Position numbers and translations under genes: made by a program. From positions 558,001 through 622,000 of the forward strand of contig NC_006045.2 in the NCBI RefSeq assembly GCF_000006445.2: a DNA stretch of 64,000 nt. Direction: 5' to 3'. Below are positions 1 through 8,698 of this stretch, in pieces; the first letter of the stretch is position 1; every line of letters starts with the position of its first letter. This DNA is from Debaryomyces hansenii CBS767 (Eukaryota; Ascomycota; Pichiomycetes; Serinales; Debaryomycetaceae). The notes beneath the pieces were generated by a model. The model saw only the letters and a list, made by a program, of their open reading frames with translations. It was not told where the DNA came from and did not search any database.

Positions 1-1427
1 GATATTTCTGGAAATCTCTCAATGCGTATTACACCAGAATTACTTGTCAACAAAATAACAGCTGGGTTGGTATTAGTTGATCTGTTTTCATATCCCTGTC
101 CTATCACTTGTACGTTTGATTTTAACTTCACTATATCTTCCCATCTAGGTTTATAATATTGAACTGTGCCCTTTGATTCAATATATGATGTATTGATATC
201 TGTTAGAATAACCGAATTATCGAACGTAATAAATGCAGTCTTACCCAGATTTGGAACATATAATTTTGGTTTATTATTTGAAGAAATAATTAAATTAGGG
301 TCGTACCTAATTAATTTATGGGATCCATAAAATAGAACACCAGTTTCATCAATTTTCATGGTTACTAATAATAAGTTCTTGCCTTCATTATCGCGATATG
401 CTTCATCAATAAGGCATAATCCCAAGTATATATTATGAAGTTCTTGCGATTCCAAGGGCCATAAATCCAAAAATTTTGTATTCAAACTAGAACCAGGAAG
501 AAAGCCATCAATGCTGTTTTCTAAGTACACTCCTAAATTTTGTTTCAAAGTCTTTTTCTTTTCAATGTATGGAATTGCATTTGCAGAAAACAATTGATAT
601 GAAAAAAGGTTAAATCCCCCAACAGAGTCTTGAATAATAATCTGTTGTGTCATGCCATGATTTGCGATTTTACCCGATTTTATACTCACGATTTCATCTT
701 TCACATTCCCATTATGGTCGTCATTTTTACTGAACCCATTAAAGATAGACGAGAGAAGTCCACCCGAGTGTGATGGCCCTAAGAGTTCAATATATGATAA
801 CTGTGGTTTACTCTTAAAATCTCTTAACGATATCAATACACATCTTTTCCATGATGTAGCAATCACGATACCTGCTGGCTCGACATTTTCGGCTAAAGTT
901 ACGTACTCCCCTTTACTGCTATTTAATGGAATTGTCAACTCCAATAACTTATTGTTAATTAATCCCAACGCCGGTGCATGTTGCACACTTTCGTAAAATT
1001 TCACTAATCCTGATGAAGAATCAATAATTACTAACCCTGGATCTTGGCTTGTTCCACTCGAAGGGCGAGTTAGTATACCTAATGGCAATAACGAATATGA
1101 ACTAGGATCTAATGGAAACTGAATTGACAAAGGAGATGGATCAGTAGAATTATAATTCCAAACATGAATTGCCTTCTCATTAATAACAAGTGCATAATTG
1201 GATGCATTGTCTGAATATCCATTTAATAAATTGTCTGAAGAGTCTGATTCTAATACTGCTGGTAAGGCTGGTAGCCGAGAAACACAATACTTCTTATTCT
1301 TTGTCAATTCAAACACAGACTTACTGCTCCCTTCTGCCGGCTCATTAGACGTAGATGAGCCATTATCTGCAGCCGGAGAACGACTTGATTGCCTTGGCTT
1401 GAATATAGATCCCTGAGTGAAAGACAT
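1..1427 (-). CDS. NUP133: Nucleoporin Nup133, N-terminal part (3' end outside window)
   Basis: Subunit of the Y-shaped (Nup84) scaffold of the nuclear pore complex. The frame is open from the ATG at 1427 to the window edge, giving 475 codons of the N-terminal beta-propeller. Blocks I recognise from S. cerevisiae Nup133 are VWNYNST, LPLNSSKGEYVTL followed by EPAGIVIATS, and RWEDIVKLKSNVQVIGQGY. The first 60 residues are Ser/Pro-rich and less conserved. The C-terminal alpha-solenoid would lie to the left of base 1. The gene precedes RPF2 on the same strand and its promoter lies in 1428-1746. The family call is firm; the start is the only well-placed Met. Confidence 0.9.
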   Translation of the reverse strand, partial: MSFTQGSIFKPRQSSRSPAADNGSSTSNEPAEGSSKSVFELTKNKKYCVSRLPALPAVLESDSSDNLLNGYSDNASNYALVINEKAIHVWNYNSTDPSPLSIQFPLDPSSYSLLPLGILTRPSSGTSQDPGLVIIDSSSGLVKFYESVQHAPALGLINNKLLELTIPLNSSKGEYVTLAENVEPAGIVIATSWKRCVLISLRDFKSKPQLSYIELLGPSHSGGLLSSIFNGFSKNDDHNGNVKDEIVSIKSGKIANHGMTQQIIIQDSVGGFNLFSYQLFSANAIPYIEKKKTLKQNLGVYLENSIDGFLPGSSLNTKFLDLWPLESQELHNIYLGLCLIDEAYRDNEGKNLLLVTMKIDETGVLFYGSHKLIRYDPNLIISSNNKPKLYVPNLGKTAFITFDNSVILTDINTSYIESKGTVQYYKPRWEDIVKLKSNVQVIGQGYENRSTNTNPAVILLTSNSGVIRIERFPEI

Positions 1428-1746
1428 TGAAGAATTTCTATACAGTAGTATGTGCTAATTGCAAGCTCTTAAAGATCAGTTTGTTTTCATTTACTAAGTT
1501 TTCAATATGCGATGAAATTTTTGATTATATAAACAAGATTGGTATCTTACATAATATTTATCGATGTCTAGTACGTAGAATATTCATTTATTCCATATAT
1601 ATTCCATATAAATTACTCTATCTGGATGATTATATCTTTGGCAAGCATATGAAAATACACTGCTAACTGATTTGAAGCAATTAACGGTATGTTAACGTAA
1701 TCACTCAATTATAATGTACAAATTTTATTCAAAATAATGGTCGAGA
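1428..1746. other. Intergenic: NUP133 promoter and RPF2 3' flank
   Basis: The 319 bp between two minus-strand genes. The sequence is AT-rich with short runs. I see no RNA gene, repeat or convincing coding frame. Confidence 0.5.
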
Positions 1747-2782
1747 TTAAACTTTTTGTCTCTTAGATTCAGGTTCCTCTTCAGCTGAAAGGAAGTCTTC
1801 GTCTTCATTGTCAAAGTCATCTTGATCGTATTTAGCTTTCAAACCCTTCATCTTTCTAGTTTGTAATCTACCTAAATCTTGCTTACCAACATGAATTTGA
1901 GCAACCTTATCACCCATAAAATCAGTACTAACGTTCTTCTTTTGCTTAGGTTGTAATTGTTTTGGTACAGCGTATGCTTCCTTCTCAACTTCTGGTGGAG
2001 GTGTGATTCTTCTACCAATCTTGAAATCGAATCTTGGACCTATTTCATCAATTTCAACTCTTGGAACCTTCTGTCCAGATTTATAAGTCTTCAATTTGTA
2101 TACACGGAAATGCACCAAAGGTAACGAGCTTGAGTTTGGATCTTCAATCTCACCAGTTGATAACGCAATGATATGTTGTAAACCAGCTACATCTTGTAAA
2201 TCAGTTTCTTCACCTCTGTAAAAGTCCATAAATAACGACTTGATATGCTGAAACACTGGATGACTGTCAAATGCAGGTCCATTAAAAACGAACATTGGTT
2301 TTAATCCTATGGTGAAAGTTAACTTTTTGAAATCTTGTAACAATTTGGAATTATTTTGTATAGACAATTCAATCATATCGAACACTTTATGGTTGAAAAA
2401 TCTAGCGAATGTTAACGTGTTTGGTCTCTTTTTGTTGTTTGATGAGAAAACCATCAACGAATTGTCATTCTTCTCAGAGAAAAATTCTAAGTTAGAGGCA
2501 TCTTCAAAAGGTCTGATTTCATTCTTCTTCGAGAACTTTTTAACATTTGGCTTCTTCAACGCCATTAAGTCACACATGGCATCGTGTAAAAACTTATTAC
2601 CTGAAGAACCTGGCACAAACAAAGCAGACTTAGTATTTTCTACTAATTTAGATTCCTTTTTGGCTAAGGCTCTCTTTGAACGAGCAGTCTTTGGTTTACT
2701 ATTATATTGTTAGTAATCTGATGTCCCATTTATCAAAGTATCCTTCTATCACCTTCTCTTATACATACATAGTTCTAATCAT
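1747..2782 (-). CDS. RPF2: Ribosome biogenesis factor Rpf2 (two exons)
   Basis: Brix-domain protein that with Rrs1 brings 5S RNP (5S rRNA, L5, L11) into pre-60S particles in the nucleolus. Exon 2 (2698-1747) carries the family blocks LHDAMCDLMALKKPNVKKF, FSEKNDNSLMVF, KKLTFTIGLKPMF and FYRGEETDLQDVAGLQHI, and ends in an acidic tail plus KRQKV. Exon 2 has no usable ATG: its frame runs back to a stop. Just upstream lie TACTAAC (2715-2709) and a TAG acceptor (2701-2699). A donor GTATGT (2768-2763) follows the 14-nt exon ATG ATT AGA ACT AT (2782-2769). Splicing a 70-nt intron gives MIRT-I-KPKTARSKRAL, which matches the known yeast N-terminus (MIRTVKPKNARAKRAL), and a 321-residue product. The promoter has two PAC cores and a CACGTG. 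Confidence 0.93.
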
Positions 2783-2855
2783 TATATGGGCAGCTTGATA
2801 CTATTTATTCTTGTTTCTATTAGTTAAGATTCTTAATTAGAAAAAAAATTCCACT

Positions 2856-2890
2856 GCTCATCTTAACCATAGTCACGTGATATGCTCATC
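2856..2890 (-). promoter_or_regulatory. RPF2 promoter elements: two PAC cores flanking CACGTG
   Basis: GCTCATC at 2856-2862 and 2884-2890 is the reverse complement of the PAC core GATGAGC. CACGTG lies between them at 2874-2879, and an A-run followed by TT (2841-2850) resembles RRPE. PAC and RRPE are established markers of yeast ribosome-biogenesis promoters, and CACGTG is the Cbf1-type site. They lie 74-108 bp upstream of the RPF2 ATG. That factors bind here is inferred. Confidence 0.6.
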
Positions 2891-3068
2891 CATCCATCAC
2901 TAGTATGATCTAAAGATTGGGAAACGACAGTACATCTCAGACGTTCATAGTTATAGCGACTATCAATCACGAAAAACTGAATAATGTAGTGGGGCATATG
3001 GCAGAATCCCATCAAACCAGCAAACGTTGCATATGTAAAAAAAAGCTTTGAAAAATTAATAAAAAAAA

Positions 3069-3139
3069 GGTCGTACCCGGATTCGAACCGGGGTTGTCCG
3101 GATCAAAACCGAAAGTGATAACCACTACACTATACAACC
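3069..3139 (-). tRNA. tRNA-Gln(UUG)
   Basis: The reverse strand folds as a cloverleaf. The acceptor GGTTGTA pairs with TACGACC, and the T-arm carries GGTTCGAATCC. The anticodon loop TTTTGAT gives anticodon TTG (Gln). It closely resembles yeast tRNA-Gln and has no intron. A run of eight A on the plus strand (3061-3068) supplies the Pol III terminator on the minus strand. The 5' end faces the Gag-like gene at 3447. Confidence 0.93.
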
Positions 3140-3397
3140 TGGTAAGTGTGATTGGTATGATTGTGAATAGGCTATATATATCCAAGAATAAAAAGTGTTG
3201 CAAAAAATTTATTATTGGAGTATAAATAGTAGTTTACTTCTTGAACCATGAAAAAACCGGTAAACAAACTAGAAACTGGTTAGTAGTACCTGGGTAATAA
3301 AACAAGTTACGTGACATATTCTATACTTGGTACGAGATAACAACAGAATATATAGCCATTACATTGAATTGTATATTCCCCAGTTCTTACAATTTTA

Positions 3398-3414
3398 GTT
3401 CTTCAACGAAGAAC
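3398..3414 (+). other. Short inverted repeat in leader of Gag-like gene
   Basis: GTTCTTC-AAC-GAAGAAC forms a perfect 7-bp stem with a 3-nt loop and ends 32 nt before the Gag ATG. It could be an RNA hairpin in the leader or a dyad binding site. No function can be assigned. Confidence 0.4.
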
Positions 3415-3446
3415 AAATTAAGATATCGGATTAGAAAGAAAGCCTA

Positions 3447-4331
3447 ATGTTAATCAGAAGCCCGGGTTATATGGCTGAACTTGATGCCCACATGAAAGCT
3501 GAAAAGGAGTCAACAAAGATTGAAAATGAATTAAGAGAAAAGGCTGAGGCAAGACAGCTTATTGGAAAAGAAGCTATTCATAGAGAAACACATACATTTC
3601 TCATGCATGCTACAATTGGTCCATATTCAGGTAGTAAAAATCCCAGCAGGATAAAATACTTTATCAGTGAAATACTTCGTATTTCAGAACGTTTCAGCCT
3701 AAATGATACACAATTAATTACTTTAAGTGGTAGGAACATGACAGGAAGAGCCGAGGAATGGTTTCATGCTTATAGGTGTTCTGCAAAATGTAGGGATGAA
3801 ACTTTTCAGCAGTTCACTCATCATCTTATACATCATTTTGCAGGAGCCAATGACAAGCAACAACAAGTCGAGGATATTGTAAATTTGAAGCAGAATAATA
3901 GAGTAATCGAATATAGTAGTCATTTTGAATCTTTTCTACAAAAATTACCGAAAGACTTTTTTACAGAAGAACAAAAAGTGATATTTTACATTTCTGGCCT
4001 AAAGCCTAAAATCAAAATTGAGGTGCAACATGAACATCCACTTACATTGATTGAAGCCATTGAAATAAGTCAAGTATATGAAAACATAATAAAGGTTGGT
4101 AGTTTCGGAAATAATCAAGTCAAGAAGACTGTTGAATTAGATCCACAAAGGAAAGTTGAATGTCGTAAATACTCAGATCAAAATGAAAGAACAGGTCATG
4201 ATGAAATGAAAATCGGTTCTGTAAACATTGAATACCAGGGAAACAAGAAGTATATATGTTACAACTGTTCAAAAGAAGGGCATTTTGCATCCCAGTGTCT
4301 TGAAAGCGCATTGACTCAAAATGTGAAGTAG
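3447..4331 (+). CDS. Lone Ty3/gypsy-like Gag protein with zinc knuckle
   Basis: A 294-residue protein with a charged N-terminal helix (about 1-55), a retrotransposon Gag capsid region (about 60-215; PYSGSKNPSRIKYF, GRNMTGRAEEWF, DETFQQF, LPKDFFTEEQKVIFYISGL) and one CCHC zinc knuckle, CYNCSKEGHFASQC, at 271-284. Gag proteins form capsids and package RNA. The reading frame is intact, but there is no protease, reverse transcriptase or integrase downstream and no clear LTR pair. It diverges from tRNA-Gln, 307 bp from the tRNA 5' end. A paralog at 38327 has the same placement beside tRNA-Asp. It is either a gag-only remnant of a tRNA-targeting element or a domesticated gene; an intact frame with no pol slightly favours retained function. 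Confidence 0.8.
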   Translation: MLIRSPGYMAELDAHMKAEKESTKIENELREKAEARQLIGKEAIHRETHTFLMHATIGPYSGSKNPSRIKYFISEILRISERFSLNDTQLITLSGRNMTGRAEEWFHAYRCSAKCRDETFQQFTHHLIHHFAGANDKQQQVEDIVNLKQNNRVIEYSSHFESFLQKLPKDFFTEEQKVIFYISGLKPKIKIEVQHEHPLTLIEAIEISQVYENIIKVGSFGNNQVKKTVELDPQRKVECRKYSDQNERTGHDEMKIGSVNIEYQGNKKYICYNCSKEGHFASQCLESALTQNVK

Positions 4332-4514
4332 GATTGATCTATTGCAAAGATCTATCAAACGTAGCAACAAATGAAAATGATTCAACTCGACATAACGAAT
4401 AGAATAATATCCATCATCAATGGCCCACATCACAAATTAAATTAATTATCCTTTTATTTGAGATACATAATATTGTAAAAATTATTATTAATTAAAAATA
4501 GAATTATAATTTAT

Positions 4515-6785
4515 TCAGGCCCAAACCTGCAATTGCTCAAAGTAATCTACCCTCTTATGTTCTTCATTATCAATGTTCTTTACAACTGATGCTCTAATAT
4601 CGTCTACCATATTTGGATGACCACATGTTATGAAGGCAGCTGATTTTTTTGCTTCCTGAATATTTTGTGCAACCATCAAGCCCATCATTGGCCTTCCATC
4701 TATAACTTTAATGTGGCTCAACTCCGTTTTAATTTTTTTGACAATATCACATTGTTTGTGTTCCTTATTAGACATATTCCCCAATACTGTATCATTGCCT
4801 TGACCCATGTCATTTGATATATCCATATCAGTGTTCAAAAGTCTGTTATTGAACTCTTGTATACAAATATGTGATTCTGGTTTTGTAATATAGATCGTAG
4901 TCTCAATATTAATACCTTTCAATGCTAATAATTCTTCATAAAACCAAAATAAAGATTTATATTCCCGAATTACCCATATTAGTTTTAATGATTGTTTTAA
5001 ATCATTAGTCCTAACCGCTAAGTCGAATACCTCTGCGTATATACCAGGAATTCCATTACCACCAGCAACAAACACAGCTGTATCGTACCTGCTCGCCGCA
5101 GTGGATTCACCATACGAACCTTCTATTGCAACTCTAATATTAGTACTTTTGCCTGGGTGTTGCAACAAATACTTATACATGTGTTGCGTTACACCTTCCT
5201 TCACTTTTATATACAACACTATTTTATTGGGATCATCAACGGCAATAGTATAGGTAAATGGATGTGATTGCCAAAAGCAAGTAGGAGTCAAAAAGTGAAT
5301 GAATGCATGCCCCCCTGGGACCGACTCCCAGTGTTCTGGAGTTGGAACTATAATTTTCAAAGTTTCATCTGCTAATAATACAACCTTGGCATTAGGAAAA
5401 CCAAACGAGAATAACCTCCCTAGTCTTATCACTCTGTCGAAAACCCATAATGCTGTAGCATAATAATAGAACCAGAGGCAGTAGAGGTCATTAACATGTA
5501 CCCAGGATGCTCCTATGAATAATGCTGCAAGGACAATATGTATTATTAAGAACATCTCATACCACCTTCTTCTCAATACTAATAAGCCTTGGATCATTAT
5601 AAAACCCCCAGCAACAGTTGCAATAGCCCCCCATATCAAATATGTCTCGCGCATAGTCTCAAAGTAATCTCCCATGTAAAAGGAATAACAGACAGCATGA
5701 ATGACGACAAGGAAAAATATGATACGTGACAACCATCTGTGAAAGGTAATAAACGTGGAATAATCCCATCTTGTTAACCATTGTAAGAAGTTATTTCTAC
5801 CACCAAATAGAATTAACAATGGTATGGTTTCACTACTGATAATACTTGCTCTTACCGCAGTATAACGCAATAAAGCAGAAATTTTGTTACTGAAGACTGG
5901 ATCGCCATCAATATATTCAATTTTACTTTGTAAAAGGTGGATAGTTAAGGCTGAAAATCCTATTAATATTAAAGTTTCAGCCCTGGTAGGAACCAACATG
6001 TCCAATATTCTGAGAAATGGTTTCTCGCTTGTTTTTCTTTTCCCTCCAGTAGCTGGTAAACTTATTTTTTTACGAAATACATTCGAAATTCTACCAGTCA
6101 TTTTCATGACAGTATTCGGGAATAAAATTTTTGACCAATTTCCCATAGCTGCGAGCAAGAAGACGACAAACCAATACCCAACCAAAATGCCACCATAATA
6201 TACAGATCTATCATAATTGCCTAGGAACTGGTCGTATGCATGTGTGTACGTCAGTATCATGGAATCATTCAACTTTATCGGATGATTAACCACTCCTGAA
6301 GGATCAAGCTGGTCTGGAACCCTTGCGTATTTCGTATAATTGATGAACGATTCCTCAAATCTTTCTCTGGTAACCGTAACATTAAATTGTGTTGCACAAG
6401 CCTTCAAAAATGAGTCTATTTGTCCTTCGTGTGCTGTCATGTAACAATATGAAATTGTCGACATAGCATTTGGGTTGACGCAGAAGCATTCACGAGCATT
6501 AACACCCGAACTTGGGTCACAGAATGAACCCAATTTCATTATTTGAAAGCTGCATCCCAAGAGCGCTATTGTTGACTGTCCAAATGTCTGGACTGGTCCC
6601 CCCTTAACCGCCTTCTCTGGCGTTACACTGATCAATACCGATATCAACAAACATATACTTAACACCACTTTTATTCTTCTATACTTCAGAGCTAAAGCAC
6701 TATTTGTGGGTATTAGAAATGGCGTCAATAATATGGCTATGAAAAATGATGTATATGCCCATTTGTAGTACATGGTACGAAACAC
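4515..6785 (-). CDS. FRE-type ferric/cupric reductase (paralog A)
   Basis: Membrane flavocytochrome that moves electrons from cytosolic NADPH through FAD and two hemes to extracellular Fe(III)/Cu(II). The 756-residue protein has an extracellular Cys-rich N-terminal region (FCDPSSGVNARECFCVNP) and the transmembrane core with paired heme histidines (FITFHRW, VIHAVCY, LIIHIVL, WVHV). The FAD-binding HPFTYT, nucleotide motif VAGGNGIPGIY, and C-terminal TCGHP and QLQVWA blocks follow. The N-terminus has two hydrophobic stretches (about 10-33 and 38-54), unlike the single signal peptide of paralogs B and C. It is the most divergent of the three tandem copies. The exact metal cannot be read from sequence; FTH1 nearby favours iron. 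Confidence 0.88.
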   Translation of the reverse strand: MFRTMYYKWAYTSFFIAILLTPFLIPTNSALALKYRRIKVVLSICLLISVLISVTPEKAVKGGPVQTFGQSTIALLGCSFQIMKLGSFCDPSSGVNARECFCVNPNAMSTISYCYMTAHEGQIDSFLKACATQFNVTVTRERFEESFINYTKYARVPDQLDPSGVVNHPIKLNDSMILTYTHAYDQFLGNYDRSVYYGGILVGYWFVVFLLAAMGNWSKILFPNTVMKMTGRISNVFRKKISLPATGGKRKTSEKPFLRILDMLVPTRAETLILIGFSALTIHLLQSKIEYIDGDPVFSNKISALLRYTAVRASIISSETIPLLILFGGRNNFLQWLTRWDYSTFITFHRWLSRIIFFLVVIHAVCYSFYMGDYFETMRETYLIWGAIATVAGGFIMIQGLLVLRRRWYEMFLIIHIVLAALFIGASWVHVNDLYCLWFYYYATALWVFDRVIRLGRLFSFGFPNAKVVLLADETLKIIVPTPEHWESVPGGHAFIHFLTPTCFWQSHPFTYTIAVDDPNKIVLYIKVKEGVTQHMYKYLLQHPGKSTNIRVAIEGSYGESTAASRYDTAVFVAGGNGIPGIYAEVFDLAVRTNDLKQSLKLIWVIREYKSLFWFYEELLALKGINIETTIYITKPESHICIQEFNNRLLNTDMDISNDMGQGNDTVLGNMSNKEHKQCDIVKKIKTELSHIKVIDGRPMMGLMVAQNIQEAKKSAAFITCGHPNMVDDIRASVVKNIDNEEHKRVDYFEQLQVWA

Positions 6786-7942
6786 AGTCTTTGGAAGACA
6801 ATCACTTACAATAAATAATTTTCAGATCAAACTTGCTTCATATAATGAATAAAATAAACTGAAATACCTTGATAGTAAATTATGCTCTTGTAATTGCAAT
6901 AAATACAATTAGTAATTTTGATTCGTACTTCGAGTACTATTTATTTATCTCTACGGGATCGTATATTTATAAATTTACAAGCTAAAATTGTATGGCTCCA
7001 ATATGTTTTCGAAGAAAAAAAAACCGGATTTCACTATATCCGACTTGATTCAAACGACCTGACCTGGGTACCTATAATACGATATGAATACCACCTTCTT
7101 GTTAGACGTATCCAATTAATATCCCGTGGTCTTATATCGTGTGTTTTGTTCAAAGTGGAGTCTAATTTTAAATATATTTAATAATGCAATCAAGTTCATC
7201 ATTTTTATCTTTAGCATCACCGAGGTCGGAATCCTTAAACAGATTTCATCAGATAATTTCTTGATCGTAAAGATAACTTTAAATGCGCGTTTCGGTATTA
7301 CAGGAAAATTTTATTGTTTTATATTTTTACCTTTTATTAGACATTTCTTCATAGTGTATATGACCTGTTTCAATACTCGTCCGACATTTCTATATCGTAA
7401 TTGGTATATTTAGGTTTACATCTATTGAATTGTTCTGTAAATTTCTGTATTTGCGCACGACTTTTATACTATTAAACTGGACTAGGGTTTAGCCTAGCTT
7501 AGTAATTATATAGTCTAAAGTAAAGGTAGCTTCAAATTTGATTATCATCATTTAAATCGCCGAGACCTTGATCTTGAATTCTAGATATGCAATCAAAGTT
7601 ACCGTTACTTGCTGTATCTCATTTGAAGACTGTTTCCCGTTTTGTGATACAAGTCTCGTGTAGCTAATACAAAGAATTCAAGCCATTTATAATCAATTAT
7701 CCCAACATTCCAAGGCCTAGGAAGGTCCCAAAACCATCTAATCGAATTAGCCTATCAAATATGTGTCTTGTTATTAATGTAGCAACGTTTTAAGGGTTTG
7801 GAAGTCTTAGACTTTTTCTATTTAGTAATCGCAGTCCAGAAGCTCTCGCTTATTAAAGTTCGAGATTGCAGCAAGTATATAAAGTAATGGCCAAACACCA
7901 GAAAAATTAATAGTCATTATATGCTATAATAAAACATAAAAT
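6786..7942. promoter_or_regulatory. Divergent promoter region, FRE paralog A / SRX1
   Basis: A 1,157-bp intergenic stretch driving FRE-A leftward and SRX1 rightward. Near FRE-A there is one TTATCT (6945-6950; AGATAA on the gene strand). Near SRX1 there are two TTAGTAA sites, listed separately. I see no coding relic, tRNA or repeat. Confidence 0.5.
7499..7828 (+). promoter_or_regulatory. Two Yap1-type sites (TTAGTAA) upstream of SRX1
   Basis: TTAGTAA occurs at 7499-7505 and again at 7822-7828, which are 444 and 121 bp before the SRX1 start. This heptamer is the optimal Yap1 response element, and SRX1 is an established Yap1 target in S. cerevisiae. Binding in this species is inferred. Confidence 0.5.
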
Positions 7943-8335
7943 ATGTCATTACAATCATCAAATTTAAAAGTTGATTATATCCCATTAAATGAAATAAGAA
8001 GGCCAATTCCTCCGGTTTTAGATCATCAAAAGATAGATGCGATGGTATCAACCCTTCAAGGCACTCCTATGGCCTCCGCAACTTGTAATATTGAAGACAT
8101 GGATGCAGGAGAATTGCCTCCTGTAGATGTTTTTAAAGTTAGAGAAGAAGGTAAATCGTACTATTTTGCATTTGGTGGTTGTCATAGGTTTCAAGCATAC
8201 GATAGGATAGGATCAGAAGGAAACAAAGAAACGTTAGTGAAATGCAAAATACTTCCTGCTACAAGGCGAACATTAAAGTTATATTTAGGTGCTTCGGTTG
8301 ATGAAATGTTTAAAGACATCGACGAAGAGAAATAA
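7943..8335 (+). CDS. SRX1: Sulfiredoxin
   Basis: ATP-dependent reductase that repairs peroxiredoxin cysteine-sulfinic acid in the cytosol. At 130 residues it has the usual family length (S. cerevisiae Srx1 is 127). It contains the signature FGGCHRFQAYDR with the catalytic cysteine, and the N-terminal substrate-side segment YIPLNEIRRPIPPVLDHQKI. It sits on the plus strand inside the minus-strand ferric reductase block. Reduced iron drives Fenton chemistry, so this context is suggestive, but co-function is only inferred. Two Yap1-type sites precede it. Confidence 0.95.
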   Translation: MSLQSSNLKVDYIPLNEIRRPIPPVLDHQKIDAMVSTLQGTPMASATCNIEDMDAGELPPVDVFKVREEGKSYYFAFGGCHRFQAYDRIGSEGNKETLVKCKILPATRRTLKLYLGASVDEMFKDIDEEK

Positions 8336-8698
8336 TCGAATTGATTTACAGTTTTGTTAGATGCTCGGGACTTCTAGATAATATATAAGTATTTGGAAGA
8401 AGTAAAGCCTAATGGATCATATATAGCCATATGTTAAAAAATAATACCGAATAAAATTCTTTGAAATGTGATCTCATTCATGAACTATTGACAGCATATA
8501 TAATCTATTTAAAATACAAAAACTTGTAATTATATTTCCAAACATGTAGTTAATAAAATAAATTTAAAGAATTTGTAAAAATATATAATGAAACATATAA
8601 AACTGATATAGAAAGATTAGAATTTTTTTGAACAAAATAGCTAGTATGAAATACACACTTTAAATGCTATTAGAGACTATAAACAAAAGGGTTAAAAA
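8336..8698. other. Convergent intergenic region, SRX1 / FRE paralog B
   Basis: 363 bp of AT-rich 3' flank between the two converging genes. I see nothing beyond A/T runs suited to 3'-end formation. Confidence 0.5.

Noticed and set aside
1198..1416. 72-codon plus-strand frame at the left end
   Set aside because: It is antisense to the start of NUP133, whose long minus-strand frame matches Nup133 over the whole length.
2309..2713. 134-codon plus-strand frame over RPF2
   Set aside because: It lies wholly antisense to conserved Rpf2 codons, including exon 2 start, and has no domain.
3196..4490. Possible LTR pair around the first Gag gene (TTGCAAAAAATTTATTATT-like words at about 3198 and 4472)
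   Set aside because: The match is short and purely A/T-rich, with no TG...CA ends, target duplication or primer-binding site.
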